Counted from the first letter of the stretch, positions 25,073-34,564 are shown. The stretch: DNA of 64,000 nt from Candidatus Sumerlaeota bacterium (GCA_030156535.1 JASGMJ010000011.1:1-64000), one strand, 5' to 3'. Numbers and translations: made by a program. Notes: a model not told the origin generated them from the sequence alone.

Positions 25073-25882
25073 TCAGCCCTTGATCCAGGCGGCGATTTCG
25101 CGCGCGATCTCTTCGACCGGCGTGTCCTTGACGATGCGCGTGGCGCGGCGCTGCTGCGGCAATGCCACGCTCGCATAGGTGGCGCCGTTGGCACCGGCCT
25201 TTGCGGGCTTGGCCTTCTGCAAAGCGGGCATCACGCCACGCATGTTTGCCATGCCGACCTGTGGATTGTTCGGCGGCTCGGGCAGGTTGCCCGTCGCCCA
25301 TCCCAGCAACGCTGGCGCGCCCGCGCACGTGGAGACCTGATGGCGCCCCCCCTCGATGCGTTCGAGCACCTCGAACGATCCGTCCGGCGCGGCCTTCAAC
25401 TCATCGACGCCCTGGAACTGATCCACGATGCCGAGTTTCTCTCCGACCATCTGCATCGTCGTGCCCGCGCCCCTGCTCGCCGATTCCCAGCCGCCAAAGA
25501 CCAGCAGCTTCGACTTGTCGAGGCCCGGAATCGCTTCGATGGCCGCAGCCAGTTCCTCCGCGACGTCCGCCGATTCGGCGAACCCGCTCGCCGGGCCATC
25601 GATGGCGATCAGCTCGAACGGCACCTTCTGCGCGATCGTCATCACGACCTGTTGCAGCTTGGCTTTCGGCGCCAGCGCCACGAGCCAGACCTTGCTGCCC
25701 GGATTCTGCTTTGCCAGATTCGCCGCCTCGAACAATGCGTGCCACGCCCACGGATCGAGCACCGCCGGCAGCATCGCCTCGTTCTTCAGCGCCGGACCCG
25801 AAGGGCCCGTGATCGGTTCGAGTGTCTGCAACGGATTCGGTACGATCCCGCCGCACACAACAATCTGAAATCCACCAGTCAT
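25073..25882 (-). CDS. etfB: electron transfer flavoprotein beta subunit
   Basis: 269 residues, near normal length. N-terminal FQIVVCGGIVPNPLQTLEP (EtfB normally has VxVKRVxD here), DPWAWHALFEAANL, a middle KLLVFGGWESASRGAGTTMQM equivalent to the AMP-binding loop, and a typical C-terminal extension toward EtfA. It forms the ETF heterodimer with the next gene. The departures at the N-terminus match the divergence seen in the alpha subunit. Confidence 0.82.
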   Translation of the reverse strand: MTGGFQIVVCGGIVPNPLQTLEPITGPSGPALKNEAMLPAVLDPWAWHALFEAANLAKQNPGSKVWLVALAPKAKLQQVVMTIAQKVPFELIAIDGPASGFAESADVAEELAAAIEAIPGLDKSKLLVFGGWESASRGAGTTMQMVGEKLGIVDQFQGVDELKAAPDGSFEVLERIEGGRHQVSTCAGAPALLGWATGNLPEPPNNPQVGMANMRGVMPALQKAKPAKAGANGATYASVALPQQRRATRIVKDTPVEEIAREIAAWIKG

Positions 25883-25942
25883 TGTTTCACTGCTCCCACA
25901 TGGTGATTGTTGGCTTGAACTTTCTGTTTGCTTACTCCGTCC

Positions 25943-27817
25943 CTAATTTTCGGCGGAGTGCAATCCACCCGCGCCTGCGCGGAACTCGATGCCGCCACGT
26001 TCCGTGCTTTCGGGAGAAACGCTGCCGCAGTTCCACATGCAGGCGCCGCAATGCACGCACTTCTCGCGGTCGAACAATGGCACGCCGCCTTCCGGATTCA
26101 CCGTGATTGCCTGGCCCGAGCACACCTCCGCGCACAGCTTCGTTCCGCACTCCTCGCACAGGTGCGGGTAGACGAAAACCACGTGGTCCGCGTAGCCCGG
26201 CTGGGCCTGCACCTTGCCGCCGAGCAGCAGCGCGTCCTGATGCGAGACGATCAGCTTGCCGTCGTACTCGATCGCCGGCCAGCCGAGCCGGTCCATGATC
26301 GCATCGTGCAGCGTCTGCCCCTTCGCGTGTGCTTCCTTGCGCAGCGTCTCGATCTCCTCGGCGCTCAGCTTTCCCTTGGCGTATTCCTCGATCGTCGGCA
26401 CGCGCTGATACGGCGAGCGTCCGTCTCCGCCCAGCGCCATGTGTCCCTTCGTGAAGCCCGCCAGTGCCATTCCGATCATGCCGCGCACGAATCCGTGCTG
26501 GAAACCGTCGCGCGCCTTCTCCGCGACGCGTCCCTCCTGCTCCACCCAGCTCTCCCGGCGCCGCGCGACGTAGGCCGCCTCCAGGTTTTCCTTCGTGAAC
26601 GGCTTGCCGTCCTTCAGCAGTTCCAGCACGCCTTCGGCCAGCAGCGTCCCCGTCTTCCACGCCTCGTCGACGCCCGAATTCGTCAGCACGTTCGTCGAGC
26701 CCGAACCCTCGCCGATGCGCGCGAATCCATCACCTGCCAGATGCGGCTCGCCGCGCCGGCCCGACTCTTGGATGGTCTTCGCACCCCATGAACGCAGCGT
26801 CGCGCCCTCAAGGTGCTTCCACAACGCCGGGTGCTGGAGCCAGTGCTGCATGTAGCGGTACGTCGAGCGCACCGGATTGTCGAACCACGACGGGACGAAG
26901 ATGCCCGCTGCCGCGACGTTCCCCGGATAGACGTACAGGAAACCGAAAATCTCCGGCTCGGGAAAGCCGAGCGTGTGCAGCACAGTGCCCGGCTTGAGTT
27001 CGCAGCCCTCCGGCAGGTCCACGACCACCTTCATGCCCACGGCCCAGTCGTGCTGGTGGTTGCCCTCGGGCATTCCGATCTCGTCGTCAATCCGCCGCCC
27101 CACGGGACCAACGGGACCGTCGCCAATCACCGTCAGCGCCGCCTTGATGTCCATGCCGGGCATGAACCCCGCATCCGGCGCGCCCGTCTTGTCCACGCCC
27201 TGATCGGCCAGACGCACGCCAACGACCTTCTTCTCCTCGAAGAGCGGCTCGCTCACCGGCGACGACGGCCACACCTGCACCGTCCCCGACGCCATCAACT
27301 GATTGCCGACCCACTGATTGAACTGGCCGAGCGAAAGCAGCAACCCGTCGTGCTTCTCCATGAATCCCGGGATGAACGGAATGCGCAGGGCATGGTCGGA
27401 GTAGGGGAGTGCCCACTTCAGCGCCTTGATCGCGCCATCGGCCAGACGCACCGTCAGCGGCCGGCGGCTCGCGCCAATGGGGTCGAGCAGGTAGAGCAAC
27501 TGCTCCTCCGTCACCGGATGGCACAGCGGGATTTCCTCGGGGTTGAGATCGGGAAACGTTTCGCGCAGTGCCCGCGCCCGCGTCACCACACCCGACACGC
27601 CAAAGCCAATGTCGTCCGCGCGTTCGTAGCAGATCACCTGCGGCGGCATTCCGGGCATCGTGGCGCTCTCGACGGCTGGCGTGCCGTCCTCGTTCATCAG
27701 ACCCCGCGCCAGCGTTGTCAGGAACCCGCCCATCGCCGGGCCAAAGCCCACGCACGCGATATCCACGTCCATGCACTGGCGATCCACGTCCGCCGCATTC
27801 TGCTCCGCTAACGACAT
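25943..27817 (-). CDS. ETF:quinone oxidoreductase-like flavoprotein with C-terminal iron-sulfur domain
   Basis: 624 residues from ATG 27817, which has AGGAGG upstream. The N-terminus has a flavin-binding strand (DIACVGFGPAMGGFLTTL) and a long ETF-QO/FixC-like body. The C-terminal ferredoxin part has eight cysteines: CEECGTKLCAEVC (C-x2-C-x4-C-x3-C) and CVHCGACMWNC (C-x2-C-x2-C-x3-C). Classical ETF-QO uses four for one [4Fe-4S] cluster. It should pass ETF electrons to the quinone pool, like a FixC-FixX fusion. Between the acyl-CoA dehydrogenase and etfB in one operon. Confidence 0.85.
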   Translation of the reverse strand: MSLAEQNAADVDRQCMDVDIACVGFGPAMGGFLTTLARGLMNEDGTPAVESATMPGMPPQVICYERADDIGFGVSGVVTRARALRETFPDLNPEEIPLCHPVTEEQLLYLLDPIGASRRPLTVRLADGAIKALKWALPYSDHALRIPFIPGFMEKHDGLLLSLGQFNQWVGNQLMASGTVQVWPSSPVSEPLFEEKKVVGVRLADQGVDKTGAPDAGFMPGMDIKAALTVIGDGPVGPVGRRIDDEIGMPEGNHQHDWAVGMKVVVDLPEGCELKPGTVLHTLGFPEPEIFGFLYVYPGNVAAAGIFVPSWFDNPVRSTYRYMQHWLQHPALWKHLEGATLRSWGAKTIQESGRRGEPHLAGDGFARIGEGSGSTNVLTNSGVDEAWKTGTLLAEGVLELLKDGKPFTKENLEAAYVARRRESWVEQEGRVAEKARDGFQHGFVRGMIGMALAGFTKGHMALGGDGRSPYQRVPTIEEYAKGKLSAEEIETLRKEAHAKGQTLHDAIMDRLGWPAIEYDGKLIVSHQDALLLGGKVQAQPGYADHVVFVYPHLCEECGTKLCAEVCSGQAITVNPEGGVPLFDREKCVHCGACMWNCGSVSPESTERGGIEFRAGAGGLHSAEN

Positions 27818-27866
27818 CTTCACCCTCCTGCCTGCCGGACGCACCCGGCGGAATTCACTGCAGCCA

Positions 27867-27897
27867 GCGGTTTACTGGGGCCCGCGGTTTACTGGGG
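27867..27897. repeat. 14-bp direct duplication across the dehydrogenase stop codon
   Basis: gcggtttactgggg occurs at 27867-27880 and again at 27884-27897. The right copy contains the final codons and stop of the acyl-CoA dehydrogenase; the left copy lies just after it. It looks like a recent small tandem duplication. Confidence 0.8.
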
Positions 27898-30132
27898 GTA
27901 ATCCAGTGCTTCCGGGATCATCACTTCGGTCAGTGCCTGCGCCGCGCGGTCCTTCGCGATGCGGCAACCCGTCAGACAACCGTCCATCCGCTGGCGAATG
28001 CGCGCGAAACGCTCCATCCCGCGGAACGAGGCGCACGGTCCGGCCTTCACCGGATGCGAATCGTCGTCCCCGATCACGTCCGCGCCCACGACGCTCGCCG
28101 CGAGCCCCGGGATGATGCTCTCCAGGTTGTCCACTTCCTGCTGGCAGTAACACGTCGTGCAGTCTTCCCGCTTCCACTCGGGGTGGCGGTTGTAGCCCAC
28201 GACGAGTTCCGTGCAGATCTTGCCGACCACGCCGACGGTCTCGCCGATGTGCGTGTGGCACATGTCGCGGTAGAAGTTCACGAGTCCCTCGATGCCCTCG
28301 GCGAGGTTCGGATTCTCCGGCCCCCGGGCTTCGAGTTCCAGTGCGTCGAGCACCAGGCTGCGCGACGCCAGCAGCCAGCTCAGCGCATCCGCCAGCGGGA
28401 ACGTCACGCCGTGGCGCGCGCTGTTGTACAGCTTGTTGCCGTCCGCGTCCTTCGCTTCCTGCAGGTGCTGCACGCTCCACATCCACAGTTCCATCGCCGT
28501 GGCCAGCGCGCACGCGCCCGTCAGCGGCCGCAGGTTCGAGATCGCGCGCATTTCCCGTGTCCAGATGCGGAACTGCTCCAGGAACAGCGGAGAGAGCATC
28601 GTCACGCTGAGCTGACGGCGCTGCACCGCTTCCGGGCCTTCGTAGGTCGCTTCGAGTTGCGCATCCATCCACTTGTGGAACAGGAAGCCCGGGCAATCCT
28701 CCGTGATGCCGTAGCCGCCCATCAGACTCACGGCCTGGCGCATCATGTCCGCGCCGTGCCCCGTGTTCCACAGCTTGCACGCCGGGCAATAGACGTTCGC
28801 CGCGGACTCCAGCACCAGGTACTGCACCAGCACGTCCGCCTTCAGCTCCTCGTACCGCGCCGCGTCGCGTTCGGATTCAGGCTTTGCAGCAAGCTGTACG
28901 TACTCCACCGCCAGCTTCTCTGCTTTCTTCATCGTCTTCAGAATGGCGCGCCGTCCCTCGATGCCGCGCTCGCGCAGGACCTGATCCTTCAACTTCTCCA
29001 TTGGGTCGAATTCGTCGAACAGGCGCGCGGCTGCAAAGCCCAGCGACGCCGCCGCTTCCCCGGCCACCCACACGTCCACCAGGCGGTGGAGCGCATCTTC
29101 CTTCATCTGGATGCCGAGCTGGTAGCGCGGCGACTCCGGGTTGTCCGCCGCGCCGCCACGGAAACGCTGGCGCTGGTAACGGATCACCGGTTCCACTGCC
29201 GACAGCAGTTTCGCCGCCGTCATCAGGCCCACCGTCACGCGGGTGCGCCGGAAGACCGACTCGATCACCTCGCTGTGGCTCAGGTTCGGGATGATCTTGC
29301 CGTCCTTCACCGTATAGCCGCCGACGATGCGGCTGGCGGGCACCTTCAAATTGAAAACAGGATCGCGGGTGGAGGAAAGCTGGTGCACCATCTTCATCGT
29401 CGCGGCACCCCTGTCCCACGTCCCCTCGTCGTCCTCTTCGAGAATGACGAGGCAGCTCCCTTTGATGCGTTCGTCGTCGGAATCCACCGCCGCCGTCACG
29501 ATCGAGGCGAAGTCCATCCCCGTGATGAAGCGGCCGCGCTTCTCCACGTGCAGGATCGGTTCCTCGCCCTCCTTCCATTCCGAAACGCGCACTTTTCCGG
29601 CCAGAACCCCGGTGTCGACCCCGACGAACGGGATCGGCTCGGTCAGCGCGAACGCGGCCCGCATCGTCTTGCGGTCCTCGCCGGGCTGGGCCGGGATGCA
29701 GCGTGGCATGTACGTCGCCTTCTGCTCCGGTGTGCCGCATTCATGGATGGGGGAAAGGCCCAGATTGCCCGCCAGGCTGCTCGTTGCCGCTCCGGCGTCC
29801 ACCCAGGCCAACTCGAATGCAATCAAGGCCAGAAGGAGATTTTTCGGCCCTGCGATGTAGCCGCCCTCCTCGGGCTCCATGAAGGCCGCTGTGATCCCGG
29901 CCTGATCGAATGCCTCCAGCAGCGTGTTCTTCTCCGGCGTCCATTCATGGGTATTGCGGGCGCCATTGGCCACCAGCTGCGCCACGGGGCCGCGAGCCAC
30001 CGCGCGGACCGATTGGGCCACCATCTGGAGGTCGAAACGGTCGGCAAACCGCCACATAATCTGGCGCACATCGTCGCCCGGCAGGGTTCGCAGAGTGGGC
30101 TTTTCCGCTGTCCGTTCCGCCGTCTTTTCCAT
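27889..30132 (-). CDS. acyl-CoA dehydrogenase with long C-terminal extension
   Basis: 747 residues, against ~380 for short/medium-chain and ~600 for long-chain enzymes. The dehydrogenase core spans residues ~70-520: RAAFALTEP (flavin/substrate loop), SLMGGYGITEDCPG, and TYEGPEAVQRRQ near residue 495, whose Glu matches the catalytic base of the YEGT family. The last ~200 residues form a helical domain ending with a Cys-rich stretch (DCTTCYCQQEVD, then RMDGCLTGCRIAKDR) that is not normal for the family. It oxidises an acyl-CoA and gives electrons to EtfAB. First gene of the operon, with GGGAGG before the ATG. Confidence 0.88.
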   Translation of the reverse strand: MEKTAERTAEKPTLRTLPGDDVRQIMWRFADRFDLQMVAQSVRAVARGPVAQLVANGARNTHEWTPEKNTLLEAFDQAGITAAFMEPEEGGYIAGPKNLLLALIAFELAWVDAGAATSSLAGNLGLSPIHECGTPEQKATYMPRCIPAQPGEDRKTMRAAFALTEPIPFVGVDTGVLAGKVRVSEWKEGEEPILHVEKRGRFITGMDFASIVTAAVDSDDERIKGSCLVILEEDDEGTWDRGAATMKMVHQLSSTRDPVFNLKVPASRIVGGYTVKDGKIIPNLSHSEVIESVFRRTRVTVGLMTAAKLLSAVEPVIRYQRQRFRGGAADNPESPRYQLGIQMKEDALHRLVDVWVAGEAAASLGFAAARLFDEFDPMEKLKDQVLRERGIEGRRAILKTMKKAEKLAVEYVQLAAKPESERDAARYEELKADVLVQYLVLESAANVYCPACKLWNTGHGADMMRQAVSLMGGYGITEDCPGFLFHKWMDAQLEATYEGPEAVQRRQLSVTMLSPLFLEQFRIWTREMRAISNLRPLTGACALATAMELWMWSVQHLQEAKDADGNKLYNSARHGVTFPLADALSWLLASRSLVLDALELEARGPENPNLAEGIEGLVNFYRDMCHTHIGETVGVVGKICTELVVGYNRHPEWKREDCTTCYCQQEVDNLESIIPGLAASVVGADVIGDDDSHPVKAGPCASFRGMERFARIRQRMDGCLTGCRIAKDRAAQALTEVMIPEALDYPQ

Positions 30133-30504
30133 GAAGTCAGACCTCCCGTTTCGATCAACGCCACCGATAAGCAGATAACGGCGACTCTCGTTGTCGTATT
30201 ACCGGCAGGGAGAACACCCGACCCGGCGCACTGTTGCAACCGGAATTTCGGACAATCATTGGCGTTTTTTGGGAAAACGCCTGCTCGCCTCCTCTCTACT
30301 CGGGCTTCCGCGCCCCGGCATCCTGGACCGCCGGGCCCCGCGACGCCATTTCCCCCTGACACCCGCGGCGCGATGTCCTATGCTGTGTACAGTGCGTGGG
30401 GTGGACCTTGTGGGTGGCAGGGGCGGCGGCGAGGGCTTCGTTACCGCCGGAGATGCGCAGGGAATCTTCCAGAAGTGGCTGGGCCTGACGCCGTGCGAGT
30501 AGGT
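30133..30504. other. intergenic region upstream of the acyl-CoA dehydrogenase
   Basis: 372 bp presumably carrying the leftward operon promoter. A 103-codon plus-strand frame (30191-30502) has no recognisable domain and an Arg/Pro/Gly-rich, low-plausibility composition, so I do not call it. No structured RNA recognised. Confidence 0.4.
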
Positions 30505-30505
30505 A

Positions 30506-30546
30506 AAAAGAAAAACGGACGGAGCCATTGGATCAGACTCCGTCCG
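30506..30546 (-). terminator. Rho-independent terminator of the DUF4139 operon
   Basis: Stem cggacggag / ctccgtccg (30516-30524 / 30538-30546); on the minus strand the stem is followed by tttttcttttt. It lies 22 bp beyond the last DUF4139 gene. Confidence 0.85.
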
Positions 30547-30568
30547 CGCACACATCTCTGGCCCCGCT

Positions 30569-31741
30569 CTATCCCATCACGTTTTCGATCTTGTAGACGA
30601 TGTTGATCTCGCGGACGGGAACGTCCTCGTCGCTGCCGGCGGGGCGCGGTTCGAGATCGATGTCGATCTGCAACTCCGAGCCGCTCTTGCGCTCGATCTT
30701 CACGCCCTTGTCATCGCTTTCGATGATCTTCGCATCCGGTGGAATCGTCTCGATCACGCGCACGGTGGCGGCCTTGTCCTTGAAGTTCTCGATTTCGTAG
30801 CGCAGATGCACCACGCGGTCGTAGAGCACCACGCGCTTGTTGTTGTTGCGGCGCTGGTTCTCCTGCTTGTCGTTCATGATGCGGCGCTTGAGCACCACGT
30901 CCTTCACGGTGCCGAGTGTCAGTTGTGCTTCCTCGCCCGTTGGTGTTTCCTTGAGGTAGTCTTCGCCGAGGAAGATCGTGCTCCCGTCGGGTGCCTCGCC
31001 GTAGATGCGCGTCTTGCCCGGATCGAGCTTGAACGTGCCGAGGCCCATGGTCTTGGCGTTTTCGATCTCATAGACGAGCGAGATGATCTCGCCGTCCTCG
31101 CCGCGGGTGCTGTACGGATCGGGGCGCGTGACGAACAGCTTGCGGATCGGAAGCTCGCGCTGCTGGAACGCGAGGAAGCGCCGCGTCTCGCCGTTCTCCA
31201 CCGAGCGCTCCAGGTCGTCCGTCTGGCGAATGCGGAACGCGCTGTTGTTCAGGTCCTCGCCGCTTGCATTGGTCATCTGGAAATACTGCTGGAAGATTGC
31301 CTGATCCTCCGCCGCATTCACGGTCATCTCGTACGACGATTCGCGCGTGATGCCGTGGAGCAGGTAGGACACGCGGATGCGTTCGGTACGGGCCTCGGGC
31401 GAATAAATCTGCCAGGTGAGCGCGGGCTCGTTGGGCGGGAAGGCCACATGGATGATCTTGCTGGCCTGTGGGCCGTCGCCGGGATTGCTCAGCAACTCCA
31501 GCCGGATCGAGTCCCTGTCGATCGAGACGCCCTGCCACGAGAAATCGACGAAGTTCGTCCCCTGCTGCAGCGTGATGTCGCGTTCTTCGTGGAGCAGGCT
31601 CTGGCTCGGGTGCTCCAGGTTCACGACCATCGTCGCGCGGTCGGGGAGCGTCACGAGTTTCGTGCGCGCCAGTGAGAACGCCGGAAGGGCCAGCGCGGCG
31701 GCGAGTGCGAACGGAATGACTTGAGAGGCAAGGCGTTTCAT
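30569..31741 (-). CDS. secreted DUF4139-type protein C (divergent paralogue)
   Basis: 390 residues from ATG 31741, which overlaps the previous stop by four bases (ATGA), so translation is coupled. Signal peptide to about residue 24 (ALALPAFSLA). It keeps the frame of its two upstream neighbours: RTKLVTLPDRATMVVNL, then QGTNFVDFSWQGVSIDRDSIRL, and a beta-rich second half with VLYDRVVHLRYEIENFKDKAA. It lacks the YYLYSIEG segment and is more diverged. Members of this family (MuiA-like) are envelope-associated, function unknown. Confidence 0.75.
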   Translation of the reverse strand: MKRLASQVIPFALAAALALPAFSLARTKLVTLPDRATMVVNLEHPSQSLLHEERDITLQQGTNFVDFSWQGVSIDRDSIRLELLSNPGDGPQASKIIHVAFPPNEPALTWQIYSPEARTERIRVSYLLHGITRESSYEMTVNAAEDQAIFQQYFQMTNASGEDLNNSAFRIRQTDDLERSVENGETRRFLAFQQRELPIRKLFVTRPDPYSTRGEDGEIISLVYEIENAKTMGLGTFKLDPGKTRIYGEAPDGSTIFLGEDYLKETPTGEEAQLTLGTVKDVVLKRRIMNDKQENQRRNNNKRVVLYDRVVHLRYEIENFKDKAATVRVIETIPPDAKIIESDDKGVKIERKSGSELQIDIDLEPRPAGSDEDVPVREINIVYKIENVMG

Positions 31742-33201
31742 TGTCTGGCTCCTGTGAAGGGCTTGCGAATGGGGCGCGGGATCGGCGCGCCGGGGTTGCG
31801 CGTTGAGCGCGTTCCCATGCGTGTTTCGAGCGTAAGGTCGATGGTGGCTGTGCCCGAGGCGGGTACGTCGAGTTCCCATTCGACCGTGTTGCGGTCGACC
31901 TGCTTGAATTCCTTGCTGGCCTCCGTGATGGACCAGTCCTCGTTTCCGTAGTTCCGGGTGATCTTGAAGGGCACGGCACGCGTCCGCGAGTTCCTGATTT
32001 CGATGCGGCGCTTTTCGATGGTGACGTATCCGGCGATGTCGCCTTCCGCGTTGAAGTCGAAGTCGCGCCGCTCCAGACTCATGGTCTTCTCTTCGTGCTG
32101 CACGAGTCCGTCGTCGGCGAGTTCCAGTTCGATGTCCTCGCCGAGTGGGTAGTACTTCCCGGCAAAGCTCCCCTCGTAGCGCAGCCCGCCGCGTCCGTCG
32201 GCCGAGGCGATCTGCCAGGCTCCGCCCGCGAGGGGCGCACCGCCCAGTTCATGCTCCTCGTCGTTCGCAAATTTGTAGAACTTCACGATGCGGCTGCCGT
32301 ATTTCGCCGGGTTGTACTCATAGCTCACGTCGATCGGCACGTCCTCGAACGCCGGGCGCGGCAACGCCTTGCTCCATCCGTCGCGGAGGTCTTCCTCTCC
32401 TTCGATGGAGTACAGATAGTACTCGGAAACGGCCTGCTGGACAATCTCCTTGGCCTTGTCGTGCCCGTTCTTCACGCGCCACACGTCGCCCTGCGAAACA
32501 GTGCCATTCGTTGGATCGTAGGCAAAGGAGCCTTCGAAGAAGAGTGTCTGGGCGTCGCCATCACGAGCGAAATAGCTCGTCAGATCGACCGCCTCCGTAT
32601 AGCGATAACGATTCTGCGGTGGTGGCGACCAGAACCACTTGCGTGCGAGCATGGCGATGGCTTCCACGACGCGCACCTCGCCGTCGAGCAGACGCGACTC
32701 GGCCTGCTCGATGTCGCGGCCGCTGTTGTTGGAAAGAGTAAAGCTCGGCTCGATCCGCAGTGCCGTTTCGTCTTCATTCGCGATGGCGTTGAAGCGCGCC
32801 TTCCACGCCACGCCCGACGTGAAGTAGCGAATTTCGACGGGGGCACTCGTGTCCTTTTCCGCTTCCACGGTCCAGATCGCCGTCTGCGGAGACTCGCCCG
32901 GGTACTTCGTGTCGAGCACAGTGAGTCCCGAGGCGGGATCGACGGCACGCAACTGCACGGATGTCGGGTCGATCAGCGTATTCGTCCAGTTGAACTGGAT
33001 GCTGTTTTCTCCCTTGGCGAACATCAGCGTGCGCGTTTCGCGGACCAGTGTCAGGTCCTCGGCGCCGTAGATCGTCAGTTCCGTGCGGTCCGTGGCGGGG
33101 AGCGTCACGAGGTCGATGCGCGCGAGTCCCATCGTTGCCAGGCCGGTGGCCAGCAGGGCCACGGCGGCAAGCCGGCGTCGTTTTGCGTGATTCAGGCTCA
33201 T
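31738..33201 (-). CDS. secreted DUF4139-type protein B
   Basis: 487 residues with a short signal peptide (AAVALLATGLATMGLA). Closely parallels protein A: DLVTLPATDRTELTIYGAEDL, IQFNWTNTLIDPTSVQLR, SGVAWKARFNAIANEDET, VSEYYLYSIEGEEDLRDGW and NRTVEW-type pattern DRNTVEWELDVPASG near the end. All-beta, no catalytic motif seen. Starts 7 bp after protein A ends and overlaps protein C, so it is part of one operon. Confidence 0.82.
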   Translation of the reverse strand: MSLNHAKRRRLAAVALLATGLATMGLARIDLVTLPATDRTELTIYGAEDLTLVRETRTLMFAKGENSIQFNWTNTLIDPTSVQLRAVDPASGLTVLDTKYPGESPQTAIWTVEAEKDTSAPVEIRYFTSGVAWKARFNAIANEDETALRIEPSFTLSNNSGRDIEQAESRLLDGEVRVVEAIAMLARKWFWSPPPQNRYRYTEAVDLTSYFARDGDAQTLFFEGSFAYDPTNGTVSQGDVWRVKNGHDKAKEIVQQAVSEYYLYSIEGEEDLRDGWSKALPRPAFEDVPIDVSYEYNPAKYGSRIVKFYKFANDEEHELGGAPLAGGAWQIASADGRGGLRYEGSFAGKYYPLGEDIELELADDGLVQHEEKTMSLERRDFDFNAEGDIAGYVTIEKRRIEIRNSRTRAVPFKITRNYGNEDWSITEASKEFKQVDRNTVEWELDVPASGTATIDLTLETRMGTRSTRNPGAPIPRPIRKPFTGARQ

Positions 33202-33208
33202 GGGATCC

Positions 33209-34564
33209 TCAGCGTTTCGCCAGCGTTCCGTTCTTCGTCACAACCGTGAATGTCACAACCTTCTTTGCCTGAGCGGGAACCTCGAACTCCCATTCCACGG
33301 TGTTCTGATCGACGCGCTTGTACTCATCCCTGGCGTTCTCGAAGGCCCAGTCTCCGTTGAAATAATCGCGCATCTTGAACGGCACGGCGCGGTCCTTCGA
33401 GTTGCGGATTTCGATCTCCTGTTCGACGACCTCCTCCCAGCCGCGAATGTCGCCATTGCTGTCGAAGTCGAAGTTGCGGCGCGACGTGCTCATCACACGC
33501 TTTTCCACGAGCACCAGGCCGTCGCTTCCCAGATTCAACTCGATGTCCTCGCCGACGGGCGCGTACTTGTGCTCCGTGCTTGCCTGGAAGCGATGCGCTC
33601 CCTTGCCGTCATCGCTGTAAACGTAGTAGCGTCCGGCAGGCATCGGCACGTCGCCCAGTTCATGCTCTTCGTCGTTCTTGAGCTTGTAGTACTTGATGAC
33701 CTGGTCTCCGGTCTTCTGCACGTCATACTCGTAGCTCACCTCAAAGGGCACGTTGTCCACGCGCGGATTGGGGAGCTGCTTGCCCCAGCCGTCTTCCAGA
33801 TCCTCCGTCCCCTCGATCGAATAGAGGTAGTACTCGGAGACGGCGGCCTTGATGATCTGCTTCGCCTCCTCCCTGCCCAGCAGTCTGCCGCCGAAGGGAG
33901 ACGATGCGGCGGGCATCGCGAGTTCGTCCGCGACCATGCTCTTGGCGATTTCGCGGCGTGCCGTTCGTTCCTCGCCGCGCTGGATCAGGCCACGGCGCGC
34001 CAGCTCGGCAATGGCGTCGACCAGGTTGATCTCGCCGACGACGAGGCGCGTGCGGGCGTTCTCGAAGTCCTCGCCGCTGCGATTGAAAATTGTGAAGTCC
34101 GGCTCCAGGCGAAGTTCCGTTTCCTCCGCGTTCGCGATCACCTTGTAATCGGCCTGCCAACTCAACCCGGACGCGAAGCAGGAAATCTCGACCTGCGCCT
34201 GCCCCTCCTTCTTTGCTTCGATGGTCCACACGATCGTGTTCTGCGTGTTGGCGGGGTAGTGGGCGTCGAGCACCGTGAAGTCCGGGCTGGGCTTCACCAG
34301 GCGGATTTGCAGCGATGTCGGGTCGATCAGCGTGTTGGCCCAGGAAAACTGAATCTCATTCACGCCCTCGTCAAACGTCAGGGTGCGCATCTCGCGCACG
34401 AGCGTCAAATCCTCGGCCTTGTAGATTGTGACTTGTGTTTCGTCACGCACGGGGAGCGTTACGAGGTCGATCTTGGCCGATGCCCGGGGAGCAGACAACA
34501 ACAGGGCCGCGCCCACCGCCATGGCGCTCAGTGCTCTGCGCGCAGACATACGTTTTCCGTTCAT
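33209..34564 (-). CDS. secreted DUF4139-type protein A
   Basis: 451 residues with signal peptide (MAVGAALLLSAPRASA). Shares with protein B KIDLVTLPVRDETQVTIYKA, IQFSWANTLIDPTSLQIR, SGLSWQADYKVIANAEET, VSEYYLYSIEGTEDLEDGW and DQNTVEWEFEVPAQ. AGGAGG lies upstream of ATG 34564. First of the three tandem copies and 78 bp after the TPR gene, likely co-transcribed with it. Expected in the periplasm or at the outer membrane. Confidence 0.82.
   Translation of the reverse strand: MNGKRMSARRALSAMAVGAALLLSAPRASAKIDLVTLPVRDETQVTIYKAEDLTLVREMRTLTFDEGVNEIQFSWANTLIDPTSLQIRLVKPSPDFTVLDAHYPANTQNTIVWTIEAKKEGQAQVEISCFASGLSWQADYKVIANAEETELRLEPDFTIFNRSGEDFENARTRLVVGEINLVDAIAELARRGLIQRGEERTARREIAKSMVADELAMPAASSPFGGRLLGREEAKQIIKAAVSEYYLYSIEGTEDLEDGWGKQLPNPRVDNVPFEVSYEYDVQKTGDQVIKYYKLKNDEEHELGDVPMPAGRYYVYSDDGKGAHRFQASTEHKYAPVGEDIELNLGSDGLVLVEKRVMSTSRRNFDFDSNGDIRGWEEVVEQEIEIRNSKDRAVPFKMRDYFNGDWAFENARDEYKRVDQNTVEWEFEVPAQAKKVVTFTVVTKNGTLAKR

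Noticed and set aside
23708..25906. 732-codon plus-strand open frame opposite etfA/etfB
   Set aside because: Shadow frame; Arg/Ala/His-rich, no recognisable domain.
30191..30502. 103-codon plus-strand frame between the acyl-CoA dehydrogenase and DUF4139 operons
   Set aside because: No domain, no ribosome binding site, unlikely composition; its end runs into the minus-strand terminator.
27568..30606. 1012-codon plus-strand open frame opposite the ETF-QO and acyl-CoA dehydrogenase genes
   Set aside because: Arg/His/Pro-rich sequence with no motif; the minus strand carries well-conserved enzymes with ribosome binding sites.
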